From assembly GCF_004348985.1 (NCBI RefSeq), contig NZ_SMKW01000050.1, positions 1 to 64,000 on the forward strand: DNA of 64,000 nucleotides, written 5' to 3'. Position 1 is the first letter of the stretch; each line of letters begins with the position of its first letter. The notes under the pieces are model-generated. The model made no database searches, was not told the origin of the DNA, and worked only from the letters and a program-made list of their open reading frames with translations. Origin of the DNA: Saccharopolyspora elongata (GTDB lineage Bacteria; Actinomycetota; Actinomycetes; Mycobacteriales; Pseudonocardiaceae). Positions 8,799-17,004 of this stretch are shown piece after piece. Both the position numbers and the translations under genes were made by a program.

Positions 8799-9248
8799 AT
8801 GACGATTGACATCAGGATCGCCGCCCCGGAAGACGTCGACGCGATCTTCGCGATACGCACCGAGGTCCGCGAGAATCACCTCTCGATGCAGGAAATGGCT
8901 GCACTGAGCATCACCCCTGAAACGGTACGTGAGGATCTAGCCCCCTCGACCTCCTCGCGAACCTGGATCGCCGAGTTCGATCGAGAGCCGGTCGGGTTTT
9001 CCGTGGCTCATCCCGACGATGGCAATCTATTCGCCCTGTTCATTCGCACTGCATTCGAAGGACGCGGAATCGGACGACGCCTCCTCGCCCTGGCAGGGGC
9101 GTATCTCTTCGAATCACACGACACCATCTGGCTCGAAACTGACGGCGCGAGTCGAGCGAGCGGCTTCTACCGTCGACTCGGATGGGAAACCGTTGCTGAG
9201 CTACCGGGAGGAGATATTCGCATGGAAAAACGCGCCCAGCCCCACTGA
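8799..9248 (+). CDS. GNAT family N-acetyltransferase
   Basis: This 149-residue single-domain GNAT protein opens with IRIAAPEDVDAIFAIR, the first strand and helix of the fold. It carries the acetyl-CoA pyrophosphate loop GRGIGRRL (88-95) and ends with ETDGASRASGFYRRLGWE, the usual C-terminal helix-strand. The ATG at 8799 was chosen because the domain starts right after it; the frame extends 13 codons further up without support. No clear ribosome-binding site is visible. The substrate cannot be predicted. It stands alone between scar DNA and a TetR gene and appears intact. Confidence 0.88.
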   Translation: MTIDIRIAAPEDVDAIFAIRTEVRENHLSMQEMAALSITPETVREDLAPSTSSRTWIAEFDREPVGFSVAHPDDGNLFALFIRTAFEGRGIGRRLLALAGAYLFESHDTIWLETDGASRASGFYRRLGWETVAELPGGDIRMEKRAQPH

Positions 9249-9704
9249 GGCAGGCACCGCCTTCGACAGGAACCGTCCCTCGCGCACGTCGCTTTCGACT
9301 AGGCGGTTCGCCAAGAATCCCTAAAGCTGTCCCGTAATGATCAAGTAGATGCCCACCAGTGCTGGTCTGGCTGTGGGAACACGGCACGCCGACGCGCCGT
9401 TCAACATGCGGCGACGACTTATCGAGCCCCACAGGTTGCGAGCGGGGCGACACGAATCGGACGATCTCGTCTTGAGGGACAGTATCCAGGGTCGGCAGCG
9501 GATCAACATATCCCGCACCAAACGATCCGGGAGACCCTCGTCTGACACCGCAACGCTCCCGCTCGCAAACCCGCGGGACCGAACGCCGGTCGCATCATCG
9601 ATCCCGCCAAAGCTGCCGTGTACCAGAACTGCACCCGTCGTCGCGGTCAAGTGCAGAACACACCCAGCGCCCGCTCCGGTTGGCGTACCGATGCCGAAAT
9701 CGGG
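9249..9704. other. No supported gene
   Basis: About 455 bp with no supported gene. The sequence near 9325-9360 (CTGTCCCGTAATGATCAAGT) resembles ends of insertion sequences, suggesting a relic, but no transposase homology was identified. Confidence 0.35.
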
Positions 9705-10316
9705 TCATGGTTCGGCCGGAGAGTTCGACCGGGCGTTGGCCAGTCCGTGAGCGTAGATGCTCTCCAGTGCCGTGACGGCGCGACGGCGATCGAGCCGCTC
9801 GGGGTCGAGCCGGTGCTGGATGTTGATGCCAAGCGTGCCGCCGAGCAGGGCCACCGCGACGGAATCCGGATCGGTGACGGGAGCGGCCAGCGCACGCAAG
9901 TGGTCGGTGTAGAAGCAGCGCAACATCGCGTACTGCTCGGCGTAGGTCGCGCGTACGACCGAATCCTGGCTCACCGCTTCGATCAGAATGGTCGAGAAGA
10001 TGCGGGCCTCCGGCTGGGACATCATCACGAAATTCGCCTCGATCAAGGCTTCGACGCCGCTTCCAGGCCCGGCCGAGGCCAGCCGTTCTCGCATGAAGTT
10101 CATACCCCACCGGAACGCTTCCTCGACCACAGCCCGCAGCAATCCGTCCTTCGAGCCGAAGTGCCAGGACACGGAGCCGCGGCTGATTCCGGAGCGCTCC
10201 GCCACGGCCTGGATGGACATCGCGGCCGACCCGCCCTCGGCGGCAAGCTCCCATGCCGCCGCCACCAACCGCCGCCGGGTCTCCGTGGAGATCTCCTGCT
10301 TCCGCGTCGCTCCCAT
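9705..10316 (-). CDS. TetR family transcriptional regulator
   Basis: This 203-residue protein has a TetR-type N-terminal DNA-binding domain: RRRLVAAAWELAAEGG, then SIQAVAERSGISRGSVSWHF with the recognition helix at about residues 40-52. A helical ligand-binding domain follows, with IEANFVMMSQPEARIFSTIL and ALLGGTLGINIQ. The ATG at 10316 was chosen because it sits 8 bp from a strong GGGAGGA ribosome-binding site; an extension to 10427 is open but unsupported. It is divergent from the cyclase-FAH-thiolase-ligase operon. The 220-bp intergenic region holds an inverted repeat and a direct-repeat operator candidate, so local repression relieved by a pathway intermediate is the simplest model. Confidence 0.92.
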   Translation of the reverse strand: MGATRKQEISTETRRRLVAAAWELAAEGGSAAMSIQAVAERSGISRGSVSWHFGSKDGLLRAVVEEAFRWGMNFMRERLASAGPGSGVEALIEANFVMMSQPEARIFSTILIEAVSQDSVVRATYAEQYAMLRCFYTDHLRALAAPVTDPDSVAVALLGGTLGINIQHRLDPERLDRRRAVTALESIYAHGLANARSNSPAEP

Positions 10317-10359
10317 TCGGTGTCCTCCCAGGTTCGTCGGGTCGCCCATGAGGCACCGA

Positions 10360-10377
10360 CGTGACGATTCTGTCACG
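10360..10377. promoter_or_regulatory. Inverted repeat, possible TetR operator
   Basis: CGTGAC and GTCACG are separated by 6 bp, 44 bp upstream of the TetR start codon. This is a suitable size and place for an autoregulatory site, but no binding data exist. Confidence 0.4.
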
Positions 10378-10474
10378 TGCCCATCGCGGGACGGGCGCCC
10401 TCCTCCAGGCGCCAAGCCCGCACGCACACCCCGCTCGCCCTCACCGCGTAGGTCAGACCGGTGGCCAAGCGCCC

Positions 10475-10513
10475 TTGCCTATGCTGAGCGTCCAGTTCTA
10501 GGATGAGCGTCCA
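10475..10513 (+). promoter_or_regulatory. Promoter with overlapping direct-repeat operator
   Basis: TTGCCT (10475-10480) and TAGGAT (10499-10504), 18 bp apart, make a good sigma-70-type promoter 33 bp before the cyclase start codon. The sequence TGAGCGTCCA occurs at 10485-10494 and again at 10504-10513, a 19-bp period (about two helical turns) that straddles the -10 box. A repressor bound there would block RNA polymerase. The divergent TetR is the likely ligand. Confidence 0.65.
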
Positions 10514-10536
10514 ATAACTAAGAAGGGATACGAGTC

Positions 10537-11328
10537 GTGACACTGATCGATCTGACCAGGACGCTGGACCCCGCCGATCGCGACCTTCTCCCGGAACCGT
10601 TGCGCACACTGGCCCCGGTGATCGCGCCCAACGTGGACTACGCGCATCCCGCGGGATCGGGCCGGGAGCAGTTCGCCTCCGCGATGCAGTGCCGGGTCGA
10701 GGATCTTCCTGACGGCGAAGGATGGGGATCGGAACTTTTGACCGACTTCAGCACCCACCTGGGCACCCATGTGGACGCTCCGCTGCATTACGGCTCGACC
10801 TGCGAAGGGAAACCAGCCCGCACCATCACCGACATCGCACTGGAGGAATTGTGGTGCGAAGCGATCGTGCTGGACCTGCGCGGCCGATGCGCGGCGAACA
10901 CCGCGATCTCCGTGGACGCGCTGGAGTCGGCCCTGGCCGAGAACGGGGCGCCGATCCCCGCAGGCGGTGCGGTACTGCTGCGCACCGGGCAGGAGCGATA
11001 CTCCCTGGCCGACCTGGAGTTCTTCCAATATCCCGGTATGAGCCGGGAGGGAACCCTGTTCCTGGCCGAACGCGGCGCCAAGGTACTCGGCACCGATGCC
11101 GCAGGGTGGGACCTGAGTTTCGCGGTGATGGCGCGAAAGTTCCGCGCATCCGGCGACAACTCGGTGCTTTGGGACGGACATCGTGCCGGCCGCGAACGGG
11201 AGGTCTTCATCGTCCAGCAGATGGCGAACCTCGCCGCGCTGCCTCCGTCGGGATTCCGCGTGGCGTTCTTCCCGATCAAGATCGCCCGGGCGAGCGCTGC
11301 CCCGGCCCGAGTCGTGGCCTTCACCTGA
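10537..11328 (+). CDS. Cyclase/kynurenine-formamidase-like metal-dependent hydrolase
   Basis: This 263-residue protein belongs to the cyclase/KynB-like family, which hydrolyses amide, lactone or similar bonds using a metal bound by the HxGTHxDxPxH motif, present as HLGTHVDAPLH (74-84). Length and overall sequence fit the family. Translation starts at GTG 10537 after an AGAAGGGA ribosome-binding site. It is the first gene of a four-gene operon and lies just behind the regulated promoter. In such operons the enzyme often opens a ring or removes a formyl group before CoA activation. The exact substrate is unknown. Tryptophan catabolism is not supported, since no kynureninase or dioxygenase is nearby. 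Confidence 0.88.
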   Translation: MTLIDLTRTLDPADRDLLPEPLRTLAPVIAPNVDYAHPAGSGREQFASAMQCRVEDLPDGEGWGSELLTDFSTHLGTHVDAPLHYGSTCEGKPARTITDIALEELWCEAIVLDLRGRCAANTAISVDALESALAENGAPIPAGGAVLLRTGQERYSLADLEFFQYPGMSREGTLFLAERGAKVLGTDAAGWDLSFAVMARKFRASGDNSVLWDGHRAGREREVFIVQQMANLAALPPSGFRVAFFPIKIARASAAPARVVAFT

Positions 11329-11371
11329 GCGCGATGCCGCGAATCCGAATCGTCGAAGGGAACTGACCACC

Positions 11372-12304
11372 GTGAAACTCGCAACCGTGGAGTACGGAAG
11401 CGCGGAGCACACCACTCTCGTGCTCGACGACGGTGAGCGCCTGCTACTGCTCGCCAAGGCTCATCATCTGGTGACCGGCGAGCACGCCCCCGTGCTCGCG
11501 ACCATGCAAGACATCATCGACGGTGGGGCGCAGGCACAAGACGCCCTGGCACGTATCGCCGAGGCATCGCCGGCCGAGGCGGTCATCGATTCGAGCGAAG
11601 TCCGCTGGTTGGCGCCCTTGCCCAGGCCCGTACAGATCCGGGACTTCGGCTGCTTCATGGACCACTTCCGCAACGCCAGGGCGCGGATTCAGGGAATCCC
11701 GGTCGACCAGGTCGAATTACCGGCCGTCCAGCTCGAACGGCCGCTGTACTACGTGGCCAATCGGCTGTCCGTGACCGGTCACGGAACCGACGTCCACTGG
11801 CCCCGATACTCGACACTGCGGGACTACGAGCTTGAGTTCGCCTGCGTGCTGGGCCGCGGAGGCATTGACATCGCCGTCGCGGACGCGGAATCCCACATCT
11901 TCGGTTACACCATCTTCAACGACTTCAGTGCCCGCGACACTCAGCTCGAGGAGATCGCCACCGGGCTGGGCCTGAGCAAGAGCAAGGACTTCGCCGACTC
12001 GAACGTGCTGGGCCCCTGGATCGTCACCGCCGACGAGATAGACGATCCCTACCGGCTCCGGATGACCGCCCGCATCAACGGCGAGGAGGTCAGCCGGGGC
12101 AGCAGCGCCGAAATGCACCACACCTTCGCCGACATGATCGCGTTCGCGTCCACCTCGACCCGGCTGCATGCGGGAGAGGTGCTGTGCTCGGGCACCGTGC
12201 CCACCGGCTGCGGGTTCGAGCATGGCCGCTTCCTGGAATCCGGGGATATCGTCGAGCTCGAGGTCACCGGGCTCGGCGTATTGCGCAACCGGGTGGTGGC
12301 ATGA
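11372..12304 (+). CDS. Fumarylacetoacetate hydrolase family protein
   Basis: This 310-residue protein carries the FAH fold. Metal ligands appear in YELEFACVLGRGG (Glu153, Glu155) and IFNDFSARDTQ (Asp184), and KDFADSNVLGPWIV and SGTVPTGCGFEHGR also match the family. Members hydrolyse C-C bonds of 1,3-diketone-like acids or act as hydratases or isomerases on dienoic acids. GTG at 11372, 44 bp after the cyclase, was chosen because a GAAGGG site precedes it and the family N-terminus (KLATVEYG) begins there. Its last four bases overlap the next start (ATGA), so translation is probably coupled. Its place between a cyclase and a thiolase fits breakdown of a diketo-type acid, which is an inference. 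Confidence 0.9.
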   Translation: MKLATVEYGSAEHTTLVLDDGERLLLLAKAHHLVTGEHAPVLATMQDIIDGGAQAQDALARIAEASPAEAVIDSSEVRWLAPLPRPVQIRDFGCFMDHFRNARARIQGIPVDQVELPAVQLERPLYYVANRLSVTGHGTDVHWPRYSTLRDYELEFACVLGRGGIDIAVADAESHIFGYTIFNDFSARDTQLEEIATGLGLSKSKDFADSNVLGPWIVTADEIDDPYRLRMTARINGEEVSRGSSAEMHHTFADMIAFASTSTRLHAGEVLCSGTVPTGCGFEHGRFLESGDIVELEVTGLGVLRNRVVA

Positions 12305-13542
12305 ACAGCGAGGTGTTCGTCCTGGGTGTCGGCGCCACCCCGTTCGGCCGCCACCTGGGCAGGACCGCCGCCGACCTCGCCGGCCAGGCCGCGCACGAGG
12401 CACTGAGCGATGCCTCGCTCTCCCCCGCTGACGTCGGCGCGATCTTCCACGCCACGGTCAGCCAGAAAGCCATCGACGGCCAGCACATGATCCCGGGCCA
12501 GATCGCCATGCGACCACACGGGTTCTCGGGGGCTCCCGTGGTGAACGTGGAGAACGCCTGCGCAGGTGGCGCAACGGCCCTGTGGCTGGCGATCGCCCAC
12601 GTGCAGGCGGGCCTCTCGGAGGTCGCCCTGGCCGTTGGCGTGGACAAGCTCGTGTGCGCCGACTCCGCGCAAGGGCTGGCGGTATTCGACGGGGCGCTGG
12701 ACGTGACGCACCGCGAGGAGGCGCTGACGGCACTCGCCGCGCTGGCCGGCCCACCACCTCCTGGACTGGAGGCTGTGGACGGTGACAGGTCGGTCTTCAT
12801 GGAGATCTACGCCGCGTTCGCTCGCGCGCACATGCAGCGGTTCGGGACCACCGAGACCCAGCTCGCCGCAGTCGCGGCGAAGAACCATGCCCACTCCGTC
12901 CACAATTCCCGAGCGCATTTCCGCAAGCGGTTCACCGCCGACGAGGTCCTGGCCGCGCGCCGGGTGGCGTGGCCGTTGACCGTGCCCATGTGCTCTCCAG
13001 TCAGCGACGGAGCCGCCGCCGTCGTGGTGACCAGCGCCGACTTCGCGCGGTCCCGCGGCACTGGCCGACCCGCGGTGGCGGTGTTGAGCAGCGTTCTGCT
13101 GTCGGGCACCGACCGCGCGGCGGACGACGCCGACCAGCACATCGGCCGCCGCGCCGCGGTCGCCGCCTACGAGCAGGCCGGGGTAGGGCCAGGAGACGTC
13201 GACGTGGCGGAGGTGCACGACGCCACCGCCTTCGGCGAGATCCAGCAGGTCGAGAACCTCGGCTTCTGCCCGATCGGGAACGGCGGCCCCTGGTCGGCCT
13301 CGGGTGCCAGCACGCTCGGTGGTGCTCTCCCGGTGAACCCCTCTGGAGGACTCGAATCCCGCGGCCATCCCGTGTCCGCCACAGGACTGGCGCAGGTATT
13401 CGAACTCGTGACGCAACTCCGCGGCAGAGCTGGTGACCGTCAGGTCCCCGGCGCTCGCATCGCGATCGCCGAGAACGGTGGCGGTCTCTTCGGCATCGAG
13501 GAAGCGGTGGCCGCCGTGACCATCCTGGAAAGGACAGAATGA
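12301..13542 (+). CDS. Thiolase family protein, SCP-x/lipid-transfer type
   Basis: This 413-residue thiolase-fold protein is of the SCP-x/non-decarboxylating type found in sterol and aromatic catabolism. The nucleophile is Cys87 in NVENACAGG. The C-terminal half has VHDATAFGE, NPSGGLESRGHPVSATG (with the catalytic His of the GHP motif) and an AIAENGGG loop in place of the CxG motif of classical thiolases. The start overlaps the preceding stop, and the stop overlaps the next start (ATGA at 13539-13542), so the operon is tightly coupled. It may cleave a 3-ketoacyl-CoA made from the acid activated by the downstream ligase. Absence of the second Cys makes a retro-aldol or lyase role possible, as seen for some SCP-x-like enzymes. 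Confidence 0.88.
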   Translation: MNSEVFVLGVGATPFGRHLGRTAADLAGQAAHEALSDASLSPADVGAIFHATVSQKAIDGQHMIPGQIAMRPHGFSGAPVVNVENACAGGATALWLAIAHVQAGLSEVALAVGVDKLVCADSAQGLAVFDGALDVTHREEALTALAALAGPPPPGLEAVDGDRSVFMEIYAAFARAHMQRFGTTETQLAAVAAKNHAHSVHNSRAHFRKRFTADEVLAARRVAWPLTVPMCSPVSDGAAAVVVTSADFARSRGTGRPAVAVLSSVLLSGTDRAADDADQHIGRRAAVAAYEQAGVGPGDVDVAEVHDATAFGEIQQVENLGFCPIGNGGPWSASGASTLGGALPVNPSGGLESRGHPVSATGLAQVFELVTQLRGRAGDRQVPGARIAIAENGGGLFGIEEAVAAVTILERTE

Positions 13543-15050
13543 GCACCCTGCATGCAGACCCGCACACCAGCCCCGGGTATGCGGATCTTATCCTGTCCGC
13601 GCTTCGGCGGCGCCCCAACCACATCGCGTTTCGGTTCACCGGGGAGGACGGCATGCGTCGCGCCTGGACCTACCAGGAAACGGCGCAGCAGATCGAGCGG
13701 ACCGCAGCCGCCTTGGGGCGCCTGGGACTCGCTCCCGGAAACGCGATCGCCCTGCTGTCCGGGCCGCGCCCTGAAGCGTTCACCGTCATGGTCGCAGCCT
13801 GCCTGGCCGGACTGCGCTACGCCGCTCTGCATCCGCTAGGCACTGTGGACACCGACCGATCCATCCTGAGCGACTGCGCCGCGGACCTCCTCCTCGTAGA
13901 CGACACTCGGTTCGCGTCCCGGGCCCACTCCGCCGACACCCGCGTGGTGACGCTCAGCGAACTCGGTCGTCTCGTCGACGACACGCGACCGGGTGCGGAT
14001 GACCCTAGAGGGCCCGCGTTGTACCTGTTCTACACCGGCGGGACAACAGGCGAGCCCAAGGGCGTGATGCTGCGCGACCGGTCGTTGGTCGCCAACGCGT
14101 GGGCTTGTTCCAGCTGGGCGTGGCCACCGGAGACGAACCTCCTGATCACCACACCCATGTCGCACGCGGCCGGTCTTCTTGTGGCACCGGGCCTGCTCCG
14201 TGGCGCCAGCTTCGAGCTTCATCCATCGTTCAATGTGGACAGGTTCATCGACGCGATCGAGCAGCACGGCGTCACCGCCTCGTTTCTCGTGCCCACGATG
14301 CTGTACGCCCTGCTCGATCACCCCAGGCTGGCCGGCGCCGACCTGTCGGGACTTCGCTGGATCCTCTATGGTGCCGCGCCGACCGACCCCACACGGCTCG
14401 TCCAGGCACGCAGGGTGTTCGGACCAGTCCTGAGCCAGCACTACGGCCAGGCAGAGGCCCCGAACGCGCTGACCGTACTCGATCCGGCCGAACACAGCGA
14501 CGATCCCGCCGTGCTCGGCAGCTGCGGGCGGACGATGCCCGGCGTGAAGATCGCCCTGTTCGACCCCGAGGGCCGCGCAGTGACGGCCGGGGAGACCGGC
14601 GAACTGTGTGTCCAGGGACCGCTCGTGATGGACGGATACTGGAACAAGCCCGAGCAGACGGCGGCGGCGCTGGCGGGCGGCTGGCTGCACACCGGTGACG
14701 TCGCCCGCTTGGACGAGACCGGCCTGATAACCATTGTCGACCGGATCAAGGACACCATTATCAGCGGCGGATTCAACATCTACCCCCGCGAGGTCGAAGA
14801 CGCCCTCTGCACGCACCCAGCTGTAGCGGCCAGCGCCGTCTACGGGATGCCCGACCCACGCTGGGGCGAGGCCATCACCGCGACGGTGGTCCTGCGTCCC
14901 GGACGGACGGCCACACCCGCCGAGCTGACCGACCACGTCCGTGAGCTCAAGGGCGCGATCTGGGCACCGAAACGGGTTCGCCTCCGAGATTCGCTACCGG
15001 TCACAGCACTCGGCAAGATCGACAAAAAGAAGCTCCGCGAACAATCCTAG
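13539..15050 (+). CDS. Acyl-CoA synthetase, AMP-binding
   Basis: This 503-residue member of the ANL superfamily activates a carboxylic acid to its acyl-CoA through an acyl-adenylate. It has the phosphate loop YTGGTTGEPKG (165-175), QHYGQAEAPN for ATP/acyl binding, WLHTGDVARLDETG, and the hinge-swivel region GGFNIYPREVE. The C-terminal catalytic lysine lies in GKIDKKKLR. Length is normal. It is the last gene of the four-gene operon. The substrate is likely a short or cyclic acid, because the protein lacks the long insertions of fatty-acid ligases, but this is uncertain. No clear terminator follows. Confidence 0.93.
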   Translation: MSTLHADPHTSPGYADLILSALRRRPNHIAFRFTGEDGMRRAWTYQETAQQIERTAAALGRLGLAPGNAIALLSGPRPEAFTVMVAACLAGLRYAALHPLGTVDTDRSILSDCAADLLLVDDTRFASRAHSADTRVVTLSELGRLVDDTRPGADDPRGPALYLFYTGGTTGEPKGVMLRDRSLVANAWACSSWAWPPETNLLITTPMSHAAGLLVAPGLLRGASFELHPSFNVDRFIDAIEQHGVTASFLVPTMLYALLDHPRLAGADLSGLRWILYGAAPTDPTRLVQARRVFGPVLSQHYGQAEAPNALTVLDPAEHSDDPAVLGSCGRTMPGVKIALFDPEGRAVTAGETGELCVQGPLVMDGYWNKPEQTAAALAGGWLHTGDVARLDETGLITIVDRIKDTIISGGFNIYPREVEDALCTHPAVAASAVYGMPDPRWGEAITATVVLRPGRTATPAELTDHVRELKGAIWAPKRVRLRDSLPVTALGKIDKKKLREQS

Positions 15051-15212
15051 CCTTCTGTCGGCAGGATCCGGCGTCCTTACCACTCCCTACCACGATGCTC
15101 TCCGCCCGCAGCGCCTTGGGCAACGAGTCCAGTGATGTGCGTGCCCCGGCGTCGGTGGAGTCGGGTTATTCGATGATCGTCATCTCAGTGCCCCGACTGG
15201 AGGTTGCCTCGC
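15051..15212. other. Intergenic sequence before an IS3 remnant
   Basis: No gene seen. It should contain the left end of the insertion sequence, but the terminal repeat could not be identified because the right end is missing. Confidence 0.4.
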
Positions 15213-15470
15213 ATGCCCCGGAGATACCCGCCGGAGTTCCGCCGCAAGGTGCTTGACCTGGTCGCCGCCGGCCGTCCGATCGCGCAGATCGACCACGATC
15301 TCGATATCAGCGATCAGACGATCTACAGCTGGCGCCGTCAGGAGCTGATCGACACTGGTCAGCTCCCTGGGATCACCAGTACCGATCACGCGGAGCTGGT
15401 CGCCGCCCGACGGCGCATCGCTGAACTGGAGACCGGACTGGCCATCACACGACGGCCAATGAGCTACTGA
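15213..15470 (+). CDS. IS3-family transposase OrfA
   Basis: This 85-residue OrfA-type protein (RRYPPEFRRKVLDLVAAG, DLDISDQTIYSWRRQ, ARRRIAELETGLAI) has the helix-turn-helix and leucine-rich coil of IS3-family OrfA, which binds the element's terminal repeats. The frame stops shortly after LAI, near where OrfA and OrfB are normally joined by frameshifting. ATG at 15213 was chosen because the family N-terminus starts there. OrfB downstream is broken, so the element is inactive. Confidence 0.8.
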   Translation: MPRRYPPEFRRKVLDLVAAGRPIAQIDHDLDISDQTIYSWRRQELIDTGQLPGITSTDHAELVAARRRIAELETGLAITRRPMSY

Positions 15471-15471
15471 G

Positions 15472-15812
15472 AGAGGGTGTCCTCAAAAGACGATTCGAGG
15501 CCGTCAAGATGATGGCCTCGGTCCAGGTCGCCTGCCGGGTTCTGGACCTGTCCGAATCGGGCTACTACGAGTGGCGCAACCGCCCTCCCTCAGCGCGGAC
15601 ATTGCGGCACGCGTGGCTGACCGACCTGATCCGCAAGATTCACGCCGATTCCCGCGGCACCTACGGTGCTCGTCGCGTCCACGCCGAGCTCACCCTCGGA
15701 CACAGCATCGCGATCGGCCACGGAGCCGTTGAGTTCTTGATGAAACATGCTGGCATCAAAGGACTCCCGGCAACAAGCGCTTGCGCCCCAAACCGGAGAC
15801 ACCCATCGCGGC
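15472..15812 (+). pseudogene. IS3-family transposase OrfB, truncated
   Basis: The overlapping frame reads NELLREGVLKRRFEA, VACRVLDLSESGYYEWRNRP, IHADSRGTYGARRVHAEL and FLMKHAGIKGLP, the N-terminal part of IS3 OrfB. A one-base loss near 15770 shifts the frame into NKRLRPKPETPIA. Homology then ends near 15810, before any DDE catalytic residue, and cytochrome P450-like sequence begins. Confidence 0.75.
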
Positions 15813-15912
15813 CACCCCGACCAGTACGAGTTGCTGCGCCAACCCGGAACTCGTCGGCCCCGCCGTCGAGGAGATACTGCGGTACGACTCGCCGGTGCAC
15901 TTCTTTGAACAG
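15813..15912 (+). pseudogene. Cytochrome P450 fragment
   Basis: HPDQYELLR followed after a one-base shift by NPELVGPAVEEILRYDSPVH is the K-helix region of a bacterial cytochrome P450, with the invariant E-x-x-R as EEILR. Only about 33 residues survive, without the haem-binding Cys region. It is a remnant joined directly to the IS3 fragment. Confidence 0.75.
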
Positions 15913-15979
15913 CCGAAAGCGCCAGCGCTAGCATCGCCGCCATGGAGACGAATCCCCGCTTCGGGGATTCCTCCCAATG

Positions 15980-16037
15980 GTGGGGGTTCAAGTCCCCCTC
16001 GGACACGTGGGGGTTCAACTCCCCAGGGACTTGAACC
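15980..16037 (+). repeat. Two tandem tRNA T-arm-like sequences, the first resembling a tRNA-Leu 3' end
   Basis: GTGGGGGTTCAAGTCCCC followed by CTCGGACAC (15980-16006) resembles the T-arm and 3' acceptor strand of an actinomycete tRNA-Leu, with one C fewer than expected. It is followed at once by a second arm-like copy, GTGGGGGTTCAACTCCCC (16007-16024). No 5' half of a tRNA is present. Such partial 3' ends are typical scars of integration into tRNA genes. Confidence 0.45.
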
Positions 16038-16083
16038 AGCGGCTAGCTGCCTCGATCGTCAAGCGAGTCAGCTGGCCGCTGGT
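16035..16083. repeat. Long imperfect inverted repeat
   Basis: ACCAGCGGCTAGCTG (16035-16049) pairs with CAGCTGGCCGCTGGT (16069-16083) at 14 of 15 positions, with a 19-nt loop. It abuts the tRNA-like repeats. A role as a terminator, a recombination site or an insertion-sequence end is possible; none is shown. Confidence 0.5.
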
Positions 16084-16368
16084 CTTTCTTCCTCCCCGAC
16101 TGCGCCACTCGCATCCCGCCGTTGTCTTCGGGCCGGGTGGCCTGATTGTCGAACTCGGGTACGCGAGGGAGCCGGGCTTTCGTCCCACTTGTAGCGGGAC
16201 TGTGTGCTGCCGTGCGTGTGGTAGTGGAAGTATGCGGCGCTACGATCTGCAAACCTTCCGGCCGCGCTTGCCTGCACAACGGTGAGGTCTGCCGGTTGGA
16301 CAACAGCCCAGCGAACGAACATGGTCGAGTATTATCAAGCAGTTCAGCATCAATCTGAAATAGATCAA

Positions 16369-17004
16369 CTAGATGAAATCTTCCATTAGAAACGAGAAAG
16401 CAATCGAGGCGATAAGGGTCACAATGAAGAATACTATCAACCCTGAGGTGGAGAAGAATGGCCAAAGCAGCCAGAGGTAGACCATAGTAGTCAGCGGAAC
16501 TGAAATTACAACACCGGCGGCGACCGGATTCAATGGAGAAAATAATACATCGATAAAGAAGCCGACGACAATGGAAGCGACAGCCGTGATTAAGTATGTA
16601 ACCGCAGCCAGAAATGATAGTCCAATCCAGCTGGTCCAGAAATCGGCACGGCTTCGCTCATGTTCATCTTCAGAACTTCCTTCATTTGGCTTATTCTCAC
16701 CCTCTGGCGCAGTACGCGTTGGGCCGATGACTGGATTCTGGCTAGGATTGATGCGAACTTCTGAAGTAGGCGCGGATGTGACACTTGTATTCGACTGGAC
16801 ACTTGTGTTGGTATCCCACGGCATTCTAACGCCAGTGTCGAAGAATACGACCACGACTAGGGCGGCAATGGCTATTGCCAGGGCACCGATTCCTGCCATT
16901 TCGGCCGCGACCGTCAGCTTTGATCTCCGCATGCTGCACATTGTGTCCCACTGCATGGCTGGCAACTGCACCGCCACGCCAAAGGTCAGAGATAATACCG
17001 CCAA
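16369..17004 (-). CDS. Hypothetical membrane protein, AT-rich, probably acquired
   Basis: This protein of up to 211 residues is not recognised. Four hydrophobic segments are predicted by eye: GIGALAIAIAALVVVVFF, GLSFLAAVTYLITAVASIVV, VISVPLTTMVYLWLLWPFF and LIVFFIVTLIASIAFSFLM. Between the first and second lies a hydrophilic loop of about 60 residues, rich in Ser, Thr, Pro and Glu. The start is uncertain: ATG codons near the N-terminus (MQWDTMCSM) would shorten it by 16-23 residues. Base composition is clearly more AT-rich than the rest of the window, with many codons ending in A or T, which points to recent transfer. It lies between two integration-like scars. Confidence 0.6.
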   Translation of the reverse strand: MAVLSLTFGVAVQLPAMQWDTMCSMRRSKLTVAAEMAGIGALAIAIAALVVVVFFDTGVRMPWDTNTSVQSNTSVTSAPTSEVRINPSQNPVIGPTRTAPEGENKPNEGSSEDEHERSRADFWTSWIGLSFLAAVTYLITAVASIVVGFFIDVLFSPLNPVAAGVVISVPLTTMVYLWLLWPFFSTSGLIVFFIVTLIASIAFSFLMEDFI

